DNA from: Loxodes magnus
Taxonomy: Eukaryota > Ciliophora > Karyorelictea > Loxodida > Loxodidae
Reading direction: 5' to 3'
Assembly (NCBI GenBank): GCA_946699065.1
Contig: CAMPDV010000224.1
Location: forward strand, 310,001 to 374,000
Length of the DNA stretch: 64,000 nt
The notes under the pieces are model-generated. The model searched no databases and was not told where the DNA came from. It saw nothing but the letters and a program-made list of their open reading frames with translations. The position numbers were made by a program, and so were the translations under genes. This document shows positions 12,500 through 23,398 of the stretch, piece by piece (position 1 is the first letter of the stretch; each line of letters starts with the position of its first letter).

Positions 12500-13907
12500 A
12501 GTTGAATTCTTTTAATCTAAAGCTCATCCGTAGTTCATTTTTTTGTTTAATACCCTACCAGTAGTACTTTGTGAACCATCCTCAGTTCTTAGATTATCTG
12601 AAGTCGTATAGATGTTTTGATTGTCTCTCATCTTAGAAACACTTGCTATGTAATGTATATTACTTTTTCCATGTCCATTTGAACTTGAGCAATTTTAATT
12701 TTGGTGTTAATATTATTGAGTTTCACTGCTTTGAATATATTTGTTTCTATATTCTTCTTAATCATCTTTTTAAACGGAAATTAGTTCCATTTCTTATCTC
12801 TTTTAATTGTTATGCTAATCTTCAAATAAACTTTAATTTTTTTATGAATCTTACTTATATATTTCATCAAAAAGTTGTTCCGCTTTGTTATTGACTGATT
12901 AAAATTCCTATATATCATATGTACAAGAACATTTGTTACATTTTTTTTACGATAATCTTGAATAAAAAATTAGAATTAAATCTTTCATTTATTAGCTAAT
13001 TTTTTCTTTTTTCTATAAGTAAATCCAATTTTTGTTTATAATCTTTTTACTTTTCATATATTGAGAAGTCTTCACTATCTTATTAAGCTTACTGCTCTAA
13101 CTCTATCAAAGAATTAGTTAAATCTTATATTTATTTTTAGCATTCACCTTACTTTTCATACTATTTCATAATTTGTTTTAAAACGATATTATATTTTATA
13201 CGCTTTTAAAGTTGGTAATATCTATAAATACCTCTTAAAATAGATAAGCACTAAACGCCATAGAGATCAATCTAAATAATGTCCATTTAGACATTTTAAA
13301 ATTGTTAATAGTTTGAATAACAATTTGAGGGAATTATTCATTAAATATTTCAACAAAATTTCATGAAATTTCAATGATCTTGTTCTTTTTATAAAATTTG
13401 AATATAAAGCTTTTATTTCTTTTAGCTTATTTATAAATTTACTGTATATTTTTCTTTTTTATTTGAGAATCTATCTATTAAAATCATTTTTCTTTTAGAC
13501 TTAATTCCTAATTTTAATTTTATTTGCTACAGTAACGGCAACAAGTCATGAAAAGGAAAATAATAGGATAAAATCCTGTACACAAAATTAAAAGAACGAA
13601 AGGCTAATAAATAAACCAAAATTTCAAAACCTTTTTTTTCTTTTTCTTCTTACCCATATAAGTATAATATTGCAACCATTCATTCAAAAAAAAGTGATAA
13701 AGATGGACAAAGAATAATAAAAACAAATGAAGCGTTCCTCAAATCATCATTTGCAAAATCTTCATTTAAGAAATAAAAAATATCAGTAAAGAAGTCAAAA
13801 ATTCTTAAAAAAGTGAAAAAACAGAAAATCGAAAATTTTCAGCATTGCAAAATTATCAAACATAAGAAATATAAGCATCCCTTTTTTGTCTGTTCTTATA
13901 CAGGCAT
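12500..13907 (-). pseudogene. Broken XK-related gene (copy 2)
   Basis: This is the counterpart of the intact gene at 1052-2473. It starts at ATG 13907 with the same F-L-R-x-x-D-F-F-T-D segment and the same E-D-F-A-N-D-D-L-R block. The frame shifts near 13600 and again near 13220, where P-Q-I-V-I-Q and M-S-K-W-T-L-F-R-L are still readable. The tail then degrades, with many in-frame TGA codons. It is probably a pseudogene, though intron-like explanations for single shifts cannot be fully excluded. Confidence 0.65.
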
Positions 13908-15344
13908 TTATAAATTCGTTAGGATTAAATAAATATATTTCTTATTTTTAATATTTATTGAAAAAAATATGCCTGAAACTAGCTTCTCTACTCAAGATAA
14001 AAATAGCATAATAAAAAATACAACACGATTAAGTAAAAATAGTATTAATTTCTAATCTCTTTGAAGTTTAAACTCTTAGAATAACCAAATATATTCTTTA
14101 ATTTTATTAATGCAGAATTAGTTTTATTCTTTAAAGCATAATACTAACTATTTTATCGAAGGTAAATTAAAAAATTATAAAAAAGTATAGGATGAAAATT
14201 ATTGATATAATTTGATATGATTATGTTCAAAGTTAGATTAAAATTTAAAGCCAAATGAAATAAAATTTAATTAAAAATGACTTAAAAGATATTAATATTT
14301 AAATATTATTAAAAAGATAAATATTTTCTATTTCTATATTTTCTTAGGAATCTTAATTAGTTAACTTTCTAAATTAGTTATTTTATATGTTCAAAATGAA
14401 TGAAAAATAGTAAAAACTATTATATTAGAAAGATTCTAGATTAAATTAATTTTTTAACTATAAAAGTTATGAAAATTAGAAAGAATCCTAGATTATAGCC
14501 GAAATAAATTAAAAAATTTTAAAATAAGAAAAGAAACAAGAAAGTAGATAAATTCTTATATTTATTCATTATAAATTCTATTTAAGTAGAAAATAGGATT
14601 GATATTTACTTTATAAATTTAATATTTTTATAAGATTGAATTGACATACTTTATTGAATTTTATCAATCAGCCTAACATATCTATAAATTGCTATAAATA
14701 AAGAACTTTTAGAAGTTTATATTATATAAAAAATATTCTTATTAAATCTTCGTTTTCAGTTTAAATTATAGAGTTGAAATACGATTTGCTAGATTTATTA
14801 AGTTTTCAAATTTATTTTATTAACTAATTTTAAATATAAATTAGAATATTAGCTCTTTCAAATTTATTTTTGTCTGTAATTTAATTTAATTTTTTAGCTT
14901 TTATTATATTTACTTGTATCACTATTAATAAACTTTATCCTTTATGCTTTTTTATTTGAAATGCAACTATTTATTCCTTTAGATAATAAATTAAAAGTTT
15001 TAGCAATTTTATTTTAAATCAATTTTAAATTTTTTTCATTTATCCATTCGAAATTATTCTTTTTTGATTGAACATTTTCATTTAAAGTAACTTAAATACA
15101 ATAAATTATCTAATATAGTGACTTTGGTATAATGGTTTTGTTTCTGAAATAAAAAAAAAAATACTTGCTAAATTTTATTATTTTAAAAATAATTTTTATT
15201 AGTCTATTTGTGTCTCTAAGTTTATCATTTAAGGAAAAATTTAGATTTTTTTAAATCAGATTTAAAGGAATAAAAATTATAGTACAAGCTTATCTTTTAT
15301 ATAAATTTTTGTTTTTTTTGATATTATTATCAACTAGAAGTCTA
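13908..15344. other. AT-rich DNA of copy 2, no gene recognised
   Basis: Colinear with about 2474-3260 and 4400-4900 of copy 1. The junction near 14700-14760 is where copy 1 carries its extra CCHC insert, so this may represent the empty site. Confidence 0.4.
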
Positions 15345-16120
15345 ATAAATGTTTGCTTACCTTGGAATTCAACCATCTCCAGCTATCCACTTTTTTCGAA
15401 GTTAGACTCCCTGACAATTTTATATGTGTTTGCTTCCACATAATTTCAGTCTCATTAAGGTCTATTTTTTATTCAATTATTTTAGACGCTACTGTTATTT
15501 ATAAAGATTCTTGCTAATTTTATTCAGGTCCTTTATTTCTCATTTCTTTTAAGTCTTTTATAGTTAGAACAGTGCTTTATTAGATGTTAGGAAGTACCAC
15601 AATATTCACAGAATTGATCTTCTATTTCTGCTTCTTTTTCGGAAGAATAAAGTTCTCAAGTTTTCCAATCTTTTTGTTATTTCAATTCTTTAAATTGATA
15701 TTCAACATTCTATTATCTAGTCACAATATTGGTCTTGATTGCTTCAGTAACCTTTGGAACTTCCTCTATTTAATTAACTTAAGATTAACGTCAAATCTTT
15801 TTTCTATTAAGACTTTAATTTTAATAAGTTGCTTTCTTTTGTATATAGTTTCTGGATTCAGTTGATCAGAGTCTGTCATTTGTTCTCCTCTTATTCTCTT
15901 TGAAATATTGCAAATGAACTCATCCTTTTAGCTAAAAACTTTCTTCATTTTATCACATTACTTATATACTGATTTGTTTTCTTATTCGATTATTGAGATG
16001 AGTTACCTTGTAATATTTTTCCTTAATTTGATGACGAATATTCATGACTTTTGATTTTTCCCTTCTAGCCTTACTTATCTTCTAGCCTTTCTTTACTAAG
16101 TTTTTGATCTTAGATGTTCT
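15345..16120 (-). pseudogene. CCHC zinc-knuckle gene remnant (copy C)
   Basis: A minus-strand frame encodes a K/E/Q-rich stretch followed by a knuckle C-x2-C-x4-H-x4-C (coding bases about 15570-15612). It continues with a basic segment and a W-I-K-L-A-R-I-F block that aligns with I-W-R-E-L-S-R-I-Y of copy A and I-W-N-E-L of copy B. The N-terminal half is in a different frame (shift near 15790-15810), and no GT-AG intron of fitting length was found. I treat it as decayed. It sits in DNA that copy 1 of the duplication lacks. Confidence 0.6.
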
Positions 16121-18319
16121 TCATTTTCCCAATTTCCTTCTAGTTCTTATTTTTAATAGTTAATTTGCTTAAATTATAAAGAATAATTTTATTACTTTTG
16201 TTGATAAATGTGAAAACTATTATATTAAAACTAGAAAATTCATTTATTTTAATATATTTGCTTATTGGATTTTGTCTATTTAAATAAATTATAATTTATA
16301 AATCTAGAATGAGCTAAAAATTTTGATTTTATCCTTCTTCTGTCATATTTAGTAAATATGATGATTAGAGTTCCTAAATTTTAATTTGATATGTTCTGCA
16401 GACATGAATCTTATATTTAAAATTTTATCAATGAATAGTCTGCAATAGAATGGTAATTTTTTAGAACATATTGCTTCAATTCATAAATGGAAAATTAGCG
16501 AGCACTTTCACAGTCTTTAAGAAATAATAAATAAATCTAATTTTCTATCTTTCTTTTGTTTACTTTATACGCAGTATATTTCATCGGTATCTGTTTCCTT
16601 CTTTTAATCCTTTAAATTTCAATAAATAAAGATAAAAAAAATAATAAAATCAGGCTTATTCTAAAATCTTTAATTATACATTTACAAATGTTTCACAAAA
16701 TAACTCAATCCAAGGATTAAGAAAGAAATATACTATCAGCGAGGATATATAAGCATTAACTTGAAAAAATTGATTTTAATCTCATAATTAATAATAATAA
16801 GAAAAAGAAGCAAAAACAAAATGAGCAAATAATTAATAGAACTGATATAACATAAGTAAAGTAGGAAAAGTTAGAAGAATTAATTAATTTAAATAAAGTA
16901 AATGTTTTTAAGATGCTATATGAATGTAATTTTAGTTTCTTTCCATTCTTTTTATTATATTAATTTATTTGTTAGATTAAATATACTTGTGAGCAATAAA
17001 TTAGTTCTTATATATATATTTGGATCAAGCAAAATAAAAATATACCATTTCTATCACAGAAAAGAGATAAAATGATGATTTAAAAGATTTCGAAGCTTAA
17101 TAGGAAATTAATTAATTATCTTGGCATTTAGAGAACAATAATAGCAAATTTTCCAGTTAAATATTTAAAGATATGTTTTATTAAATTTTTTAATTAAATA
17201 AGCTAAGCAAAAAGTTTCAAATCTATTAAGAAGATTTAACAAACCAAAATTTACTTAAGAATAAAGTATTTTAATGAAAAATAATAAGCATATATAAAAT
17301 ATAGCAAATCATTAAAGATAAGTTAGTCCAAAATAATAAGAATATAAGAAAATTAAAAATTACAAAAAAGATAAAATTAAAAATGTAGTTAGAAAAATCA
17401 TGATGATTTAATTCTTGATATTATTATGATTTTTAAATAAATTTAGCAAATAAAAAATATTTTACGAGTTCTTTATTTTAAATAAAGCATTTTTAATCTC
17501 TTTCCTATAATTAAATTTGAAATTTAATTCAAAAAATGAGAGCTTCTTTGTCTAAATTAGTCTAAATTATCTTACTTAGACATTTCTTTTCTCTTGGTTC
17601 AATATTTATGAATTTTATTTATATTTTTAAGAAATAGCTTTAATAAAAATTTTAACGAAATGAAGTTAATTATATAAATCAGATGCTTAGTTTAAAATAT
17701 ATTTTAGTTTTTATTTATTCTTTCAAACTTCACTTTTTTAATTTATTATGATTACTTGTTCTTTTCAACATTTTAATTATAAATAATAGATGAAAAATTA
17801 CTAGGTATAAAACATATTTATAAGTAAAGAAAAAAATTAAAAAAAGTAGTTATAATTTAAATTATTTAAATATGGGAAAATAGTTGATTATTTTCTATTG
17901 ATCATCAACAACTAAATTATTCTTGTTTCATAATCAGATCATTCTTTAAAATTTAATAATATCAAACAACTATTTTTTATTTCCTTATTAAATAATTTTT
18001 TATAAAAAGAATAGTTAAAGAGAAAGTATTGCTTTATTAATTAGCTTCAAATATTAAAGGAAAAACTTTTTAAATTTTTTACTAATTTAAATTTTAAGCA
18101 TAACAAATAAATTAGCTTCTAAAGACAAAAAACTAAATAATTTTAATTATTTAATTCAAACCACAGAAGGGATCAGAATTTAAATTATAAGAAAGAAAAA
18201 CCAAATCTTATAGTCTCTTATAATGTTAATCTCAATCTTTTTTTTTAATTTTTACCTATATTTAGATTATTATTTCAATTTGAAAGTGAAATTGATTCTT
18301 ATAACGTAATTAATTTGTT
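16121..18319. other. AT-rich spacer
   Basis: The right end of duplicated unit 2 is at about 17640. No gene is recognised on either strand. Only short homopolymer-rich stretches are seen. Confidence 0.4.
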
Positions 18320-18754
18320 TCAATATAAATTTCTTTTTTAATAAATAAAAATGATTATCGAGCGCATAGCACCTCATTGGCGCGCAGCTCTTTCAATATA
18401 CATATTTAATATTAAGAAAAATGTACTCATGTTTCTTGTTAAAATTCTAGAAGTCCAATGAGTCATGTCAGCTTCTCCAAATGGGGAATCTTCTTAAAAA
18501 AATTATTCTTAAATCTTGAGTCAAATTTTCAGTCTTCTTGATCAAGGTCCAAATAAGAATTAGTTATTTAGTCATTAATTAGAAGACCCATCAATCAAAC
18601 TTTCATACTGCTAGAGAGAACCATCGAGGTAAGTTAGGTATGTCTCAACGGAGCTTATCCACCCTTCCCCGTGGTGACTTCTAGTGCGAGATTGGTCGCA
18701 ATACAGTATAAACTGTACTATATTACCTACTAGTTTTTCTGACACGGCCGACAT
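18320..18754 (-). CDS. Hypothetical protein, 144 aa, unknown function
   Basis: ATG at 18754, TGA at 18322-18320. The first 200 bases are markedly richer in G+C than the surroundings, and the frame gives a balanced protein with many Trp. Four TGA codons are read as Trp, two codons are TGG, and TAA/TAG as Gln. Blocks such as G-E-G-W-I-S-S-V and N-Q-F-L-F-G-P-W look genuine, but I do not recognise a family and see no signal peptide. It is divergent from the XK-related gene, with 113 bp between the start codons, so the two may share a promoter. An ATG at 18758 opens another frame that reads less well. Confidence 0.55.
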
Positions 18755-18867
18755 CCATTTTATATAAAATAATTGTTTAATAAAAATTGATTTTTTATTA
18801 AATTAAAGTAAATTAAATAAAAATGTATAAGTAATTTAAAAAATTTATTATAGCAATAATTATAGAA

Positions 18868-19893
18868 ATGGCAGCATTTAAAAAATTTAAAAAATACGGA
18901 CTTGCTATTTTAGGACCTTTTTTAAGATTTGCTGATTTAGCATCAGATGTTGCTTATTATACCAACGGAAATTTTGCTAATGAATGAATTTAAAGATGTG
19001 CCCTGATTTTCTTATGTGTATCTCCTTTGTTATCAATACTCTTTATTTGATACATTTCTTATTCTTTTTTAAAAAAATCAAAAAGAAAAAAGTTAATAAT
19101 GTTCCTAATATTTCTAACCACTCCCTTTTGATTTATGGCTGAACTTTTTGGACTCTTAGCTTGCTGTTGATCTCTAATGTTGTAGATTTTTATAGTTATA
19201 AATAATGACTTTAAAAATTTTATGAAAAATCTGTAAGTATATTCAAAAATTCTTAGTATAATAGAAGCAGTCTTTGAGTCAATTCCTTAAATTATTATAC
19301 AAGGAATCAATAATTCGAAAACTTCAAATTGAAACATTTTAAGAATAATAAGTTTTGCATTTAGTTGTTTATCAGTCCTCTATACAATTATAAGGTTCTT
19401 TTGAAATTTTAATAAAGTAATAGACTAAATAAAAGACAACATATGAGATGCAAAAATTAAAATAGGAGTCACATAAAAGATTTAAGTAGCGTAAGAAACT
19501 TAGGCGCATACAGTTGAAAGAGTTACTTCACGATAGGAAAATAATTAAGAAGATTCTAATTATTATAACTATTATATCCATCATAACTATCTTAGTCATC
19601 ATAAAGATAATTTATATTATAACGATAATAACGATTATAGCCAACAAAGCCATCATAGCCGTCATAAAGATTATAACTATTATAAAGATTATAACCATCA
19701 TAGCCAACATAATCATCATAGAAATCATAAAGATCATAACAAATTTAAAGATAATAACAATTTTAACGATTAAAACAATTTATAAAATTATATAAATAGA
19801 ATGAGTAGGCGATTTAGAATTAAAAGTGGAAGTGTAGGAGAAAATCTCCGGTTAGAAGATATAGAATCTAGTAGATCTTAGTCTTCCTATTGA
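18868..19893 (+). CDS. XK-related membrane protein with His/Asn/Tyr-rich tail
   Basis: The gene encodes 341 aa and ends at TGA 19891-19893. Hydrophobic segments lie at about residues 8-30, 42-65, 72-105 and 150-178. The first contains F-A-D-L-A-S-D-V-A-Y-Y. At about residue 137 stands E-S-I-P-Q-I-I-I-Q, the hallmark of XK-related proteins, some of which are phospholipid scramblases (family knowledge; activity not shown). Residues 215-310 form a hydrophilic tail very rich in His, Asn, Tyr, Asp and Lys, encoded by an imperfect CATCATAAAGAT-like repeat. Such a tail could bind metal ions, but that is speculation. All seven Trp codons are TGA and none is TGG, a strong contrast with the ribosomal protein genes. 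A second, more distant XK-like gene lies at 1052-2473. Confidence 0.8.
19540..19790 (+). repeat. Imperfect A/T-rich coding repeat (His/Asn/Tyr tail)
   Basis: Degenerate tri- and hexanucleotide repetition built around CAT, AAC, GAT and TAT codons. It lies in frame inside the XK-related gene and creates an illusory open frame in the +1 register. Confidence 0.6.
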
Positions 19894-20454
19894 TTATAAC
19901 TAAAATAAAAATTTTATTTTTTATTTTAATTTTGATATTTTTCTATTTTTATTTAATAACTTTACACATTTTTTAAGAAATTCTTTGCTAATTAATTTTA
20001 AATTATGGTATATATTACTCTTTTTTCTTTGCAATTTACAGCAAATTTAGACATTTAGTAATTACTCTCTCTTAAAAATAATTAAAACTATTCTTTAGAC
20101 AAAAATTACTTTCATTCAAAAATATAAATAGAAAATATATACTTATTTAATAAGCATCTTAATATCTTTGATCCTATTAGCAGGATATTACATAATAGTC
20201 TAGCAATATAAGTATAATTCAGTTAAAACTCCTAGTTAATATATTTTTACTTTGATATTTTTATTTAAATCGTATACTTAGATTTAATGAAACTAAAAAA
20301 ACTAATAATATTTATCTTTTTATTTATTATATTTTCCATTACTATATAAGTTTACTGAAATTAATATTTATTTCATTATAAACTTAATAGTAGCTTTTTC
20401 TCTATTTTACTTTGATGTTATTTAAATATATTTAATTATAACTATTATTAAATA
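19894..20454. other. AT-rich spacer between convergent genes
   Basis: Nothing recognised. It separates the 3' end of the XK-related gene from the 3' end of the minus-strand K/Q-rich gene. Confidence 0.4.
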
Positions 20455-21998
20455 TCATTAAACAATTAAATAATTTCTTCCTTTTTATTTACATTTTAGC
20501 ATTTCCTGCTTTTTAAACTTTTTGCTTATGAAACTAATTTATCTTATAACTAAATCAGATATTAAAAGACTAAATTAAATTTATATATTCAACATTTTAA
20601 AATCCAAGTTAGATTTTTCAATTTCCTTCTTCTTATTTTTTATTTCTTTCATTTTTAATAATTTTTCATTTAAATAACCATACGTCTTATTTGACGAAAA
20701 ACTCTCAAACGTTATAAAACAAAAAAATATTTTATCAATATAGCTTTAAAGGTAAATTTATTAAAACTACGAATCTTTATTACTTAAAAACATATCTCCT
20801 ACTGAAACTTTCTTCTCTATTGTAAAATCTACTTTAGGAAATCTATTATGTTCCTTTGAAGTTTAAGGTTTATTATCAATCAAACTTCTATTAATTACCC
20901 CCTTCATACTTCTTACGTTCTTAACTGTTTCTTCAGTTTATGGACTTATTTAACTTAAAGATGTACACTTCACCAACGTTTTTTAAATGTCTTGCTTCAA
21001 AACCTTCTCCTCTTCTAAGTTGATTCTTTTATGTTTCTATTTTTTTCTTTTAAGAAAAGGACCTTACATCTTACTTAAACTTCGAGGAGAGCAGACTTAA
21101 TTTTTCAGACTTAGATCGAATATTAAGTTAATTCGAGGTGTTTTCACTATATATTTTTATTTATCTGTTTACTAAATTTGATTTTTATCCTTTTAATTAT
21201 CTTTTCTTATATCTACTTCGTACGATTTCGCCTTTTTTAATAGTTTAGAAGGTGTCTCTTATGATATGAACTATTATCTAGATTTTTTTAATTTAGGACT
21301 GAAGTTTGGATTAGTTTCTTGTGTAAAGAATAAAGAGTCTATTTTCGTTTTGATGGACTTAACTTTCTTTTTCTATTATTATTTGATTCACTCTTACTCT
21401 TACTATGCTTTCAACTTTTGATCCATATACTGCTGTATTTCGTTTTACTACAAGGTTTAAGTATTAATTTAGAAATTAAGAATATTAGCATATTTTTGAA
21501 AAAGTTATTAAGGGTTCTACTAATTTTAGCTTTTAAGCATAGCTTATCAAAGAGCATCTTTATTACCAGAAAAGGGTTAGTTTTTTTCCGAGTTTATGTT
21601 TTTATCGACGAGTAGAGGCATATCTACTTTAGAGTTTTGTTCGAAGATATTTGATTATGATTTAATTTAAAAAGTCTTACTTTTAAATTTTTCAAGTTCA
21701 GGTTATTTTTATTGTTTTAGTTTAAAAGGTTTAGTTTTTATTATTTACTAAGGAATAAGTGAGTCATCGATTATAACAGGATGCATTTTATGTGAGAAGT
21801 CGATTGTAATAGTCTATTATTTCCACATCTATTTTTCCTCTCTTATTTAATCTTCTAAAGATAAATAAAAATACCTCCTTTATACTCTGTAAGTTAAAGC
21901 AGTGTAAACTTCCTATTATCTTACTTTTCTAAATCCGAAGGTTTGAATTCGTAGTACTTGAAATTTTTCTAGATCTCCAGTTTGTTTTTATAATTCAT
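20455..21998 (-). CDS. K/Q-rich hypothetical protein with one 20-nt intron
   Basis: About 507 aa: ATG at 21998, intron 21874-21855, TGA at 20457-20455. The first half is Lys/Gln/Asp-rich and includes D-D-S-L-I-P and K-D-A-L-W-Q-A-M-L blocks, then a Q-rich helix near residues 190-230. The middle is basic and Ser/Thr/Pro-containing (E-T-P-S-K-L-L-K-K, I-V-K-T-P-R). It is probably largely disordered with helical parts. The last 80 codons are poorer and the true end may lie earlier. The opposite strand is also open under this code and would give a Phe/Tyr-rich membrane protein. The minus strand is preferred for its protein-like composition and because the intron restores it. Function unknown. Confidence 0.55.
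21855..21874 (-). other. Intron, 20 nt
   Basis: GTATTTTTATTTATCTTTAG on the minus strand. Removing it joins two protein-like frames of the K/Q-rich gene after E-Y-K-G. Without removal the downstream frame becomes implausible. Confidence 0.6.
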
Positions 21999-22689
21999 TT
22001 TAATGTTTGTTTTAATCAGATAAACTATAAATATTTAACTAATAAAAAATGATTAATCATCATAATCTTGGTTAGTTTATACATTGGCTATTATATTTTA
22101 TTTCAGTTTATTCATAAGAAGATTATTAAACTTTAATGTTAGACTTTTAATCTTGAATTAGTTATAGATTGCTATTAGCATTATTAATAAAAACAGAATT
22201 AGTTTAATTAAGTTATTGTTGATATATCCTTTTTATTTAATGAAATTACTCAAAGCTGCTTATATCTGGGTGCATAAATTAAAGGCCTTTATTTTAAAAT
22301 ATCTTCTTAAATCAAATGTTTATACTTTTAATCCGATATCAATAACTAGAATCTCTATGTATTTGCTGGATAAATCCTTATGTTATCCTAGCAATTGAAA
22401 TCTATTTTTATAAGTTGATCTTCTTTTAAATTACTAAGAGCATGTTAGTTGCTAAGCTTTTAACTTTGAAGAAAAATGTATAAATCCTCAATTATTAGAT
22501 CAAGCTTTATTTAACAAGAGCTTAATAATTAAAATAAATGAAATTAGTACTTTAAACTACCTTAAGAGTTAAAATTAGCAAAGCATCCTCTAATTTTATA
22601 TTATTCTATTGACTAAACTATTAGAATTAAAGAATAAACGCTTTCATTGGATTTTGATATAAACGAAAATAGTTTAATTTTAGCTATTT
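21999..22689. other. AT-rich spacer, upstream of the K/Q-rich gene
   Basis: No gene recognised. A short plus-strand frame at 22240-22398 is not supported by anything else. Confidence 0.35.
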
Positions 22690-23398
22690 AAAATTTTCTA
22701 ATTTTACAATCCTCTAAACTATTAAAATAGCTTATTTGTAATAAATAAGAAAATATCCATTTAAGTAGAAAAAAGTTGTAATAGAAATAGCTTAAATTAA
22801 TTCAAAGCAAGCAAGAATTAAAATATTAGTTTAATACTTTCTAGAGTAGCTTAAGAATAGTCAGAAGAAGTCTTTTTAATTTTAATTTAAGAAAGTGATG
22901 ATTTAGTCATTTGATAAATCATAATAAAATAAACAATCTAAATTATTTTTAATCAGACAAGAATTTTAATTAGATTAAGGTTTTTTTGACGAAAATGTAG
23001 ATAAAATCGTAATGATAGAAAAATAATAAATAAAAAACTAGATTTGTAAATAGAAAGTATTTCATACAAATGAACTATACAATTAATAAATTGTTTGTAA
23101 ATAGTTAATATTAAGGAAGGATTAGAACTTAATTTTAGTGTATGCTATTTTTCAATATTCTATTTAAAATTTTGATTAGTTTTAGTAGAAGTCATGTTTA
23201 TCAATCCTGCGTTAGTCTATTTTTTTTGATATTGTAATTATATACAAATTATTACTCTAAAACCACTCAAGACTGATATTTACCAGTTATATTTTAAATT
23301 ATAGAAATCCTTAACTATATAATACTTTATATATACTAATAAAACTTGATATCACTATTAGATCTATATCTCAGTTTATGAATGCTATTTACTATTGA
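22690..23398 (+). CDS. Doubtful open stretch, about 230 codons
   Basis: One plus-strand frame is free of TGA across this stretch under the Gln code, which is unusual for the base composition. It reads Lys/Gln/Ile-rich with blocks like F-L-I-R-Q-E-F and D-K-I-V-M-I-E-K. No start codon is obvious and no family is recognised. It may be a fragment of a decayed gene. Confidence 0.25.

Larger units (their letters stand above)
11760..17640. repeat. Segmental duplication, copy 2
   Basis: This is the partner of about 280-6810 in the same orientation. The copies are separated by about 5 kb of unrelated DNA. This copy carries a broken XK-like gene and lacks the 1.1-kb insert with the intact CCHC gene. 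It has about 0.5 kb of extra DNA around 15345-16120 containing a different, decayed CCHC-type sequence. Confidence 0.7.

Noticed and set aside
15584..15865. A hydrophobic plus-strand frame
   Set aside because: It lies antisense to the CCHC remnant and consists of reverse-complemented Lys/Glu codons.
18600..18740. A G+C-rich block that looked like a snRNA or 5S rRNA gene
   Set aside because: Its bases read as a continuous protein on the minus strand, and no snRNA or 5S landmark sequence is present.
19514..19795. An open frame rich in isoleucine and lysine
   Set aside because: It is the +1 shadow of the repetitive His/Asn/Tyr tail of the XK-related gene.
20700..21950. A long open frame on the plus strand that would encode a Phe/Tyr/Leu-rich membrane protein
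   Set aside because: It mirrors the K/Q-rich minus-strand gene. The minus frame has more natural composition and a consistent 20-nt intron, and TGA is not clearly depleted on the plus strand.
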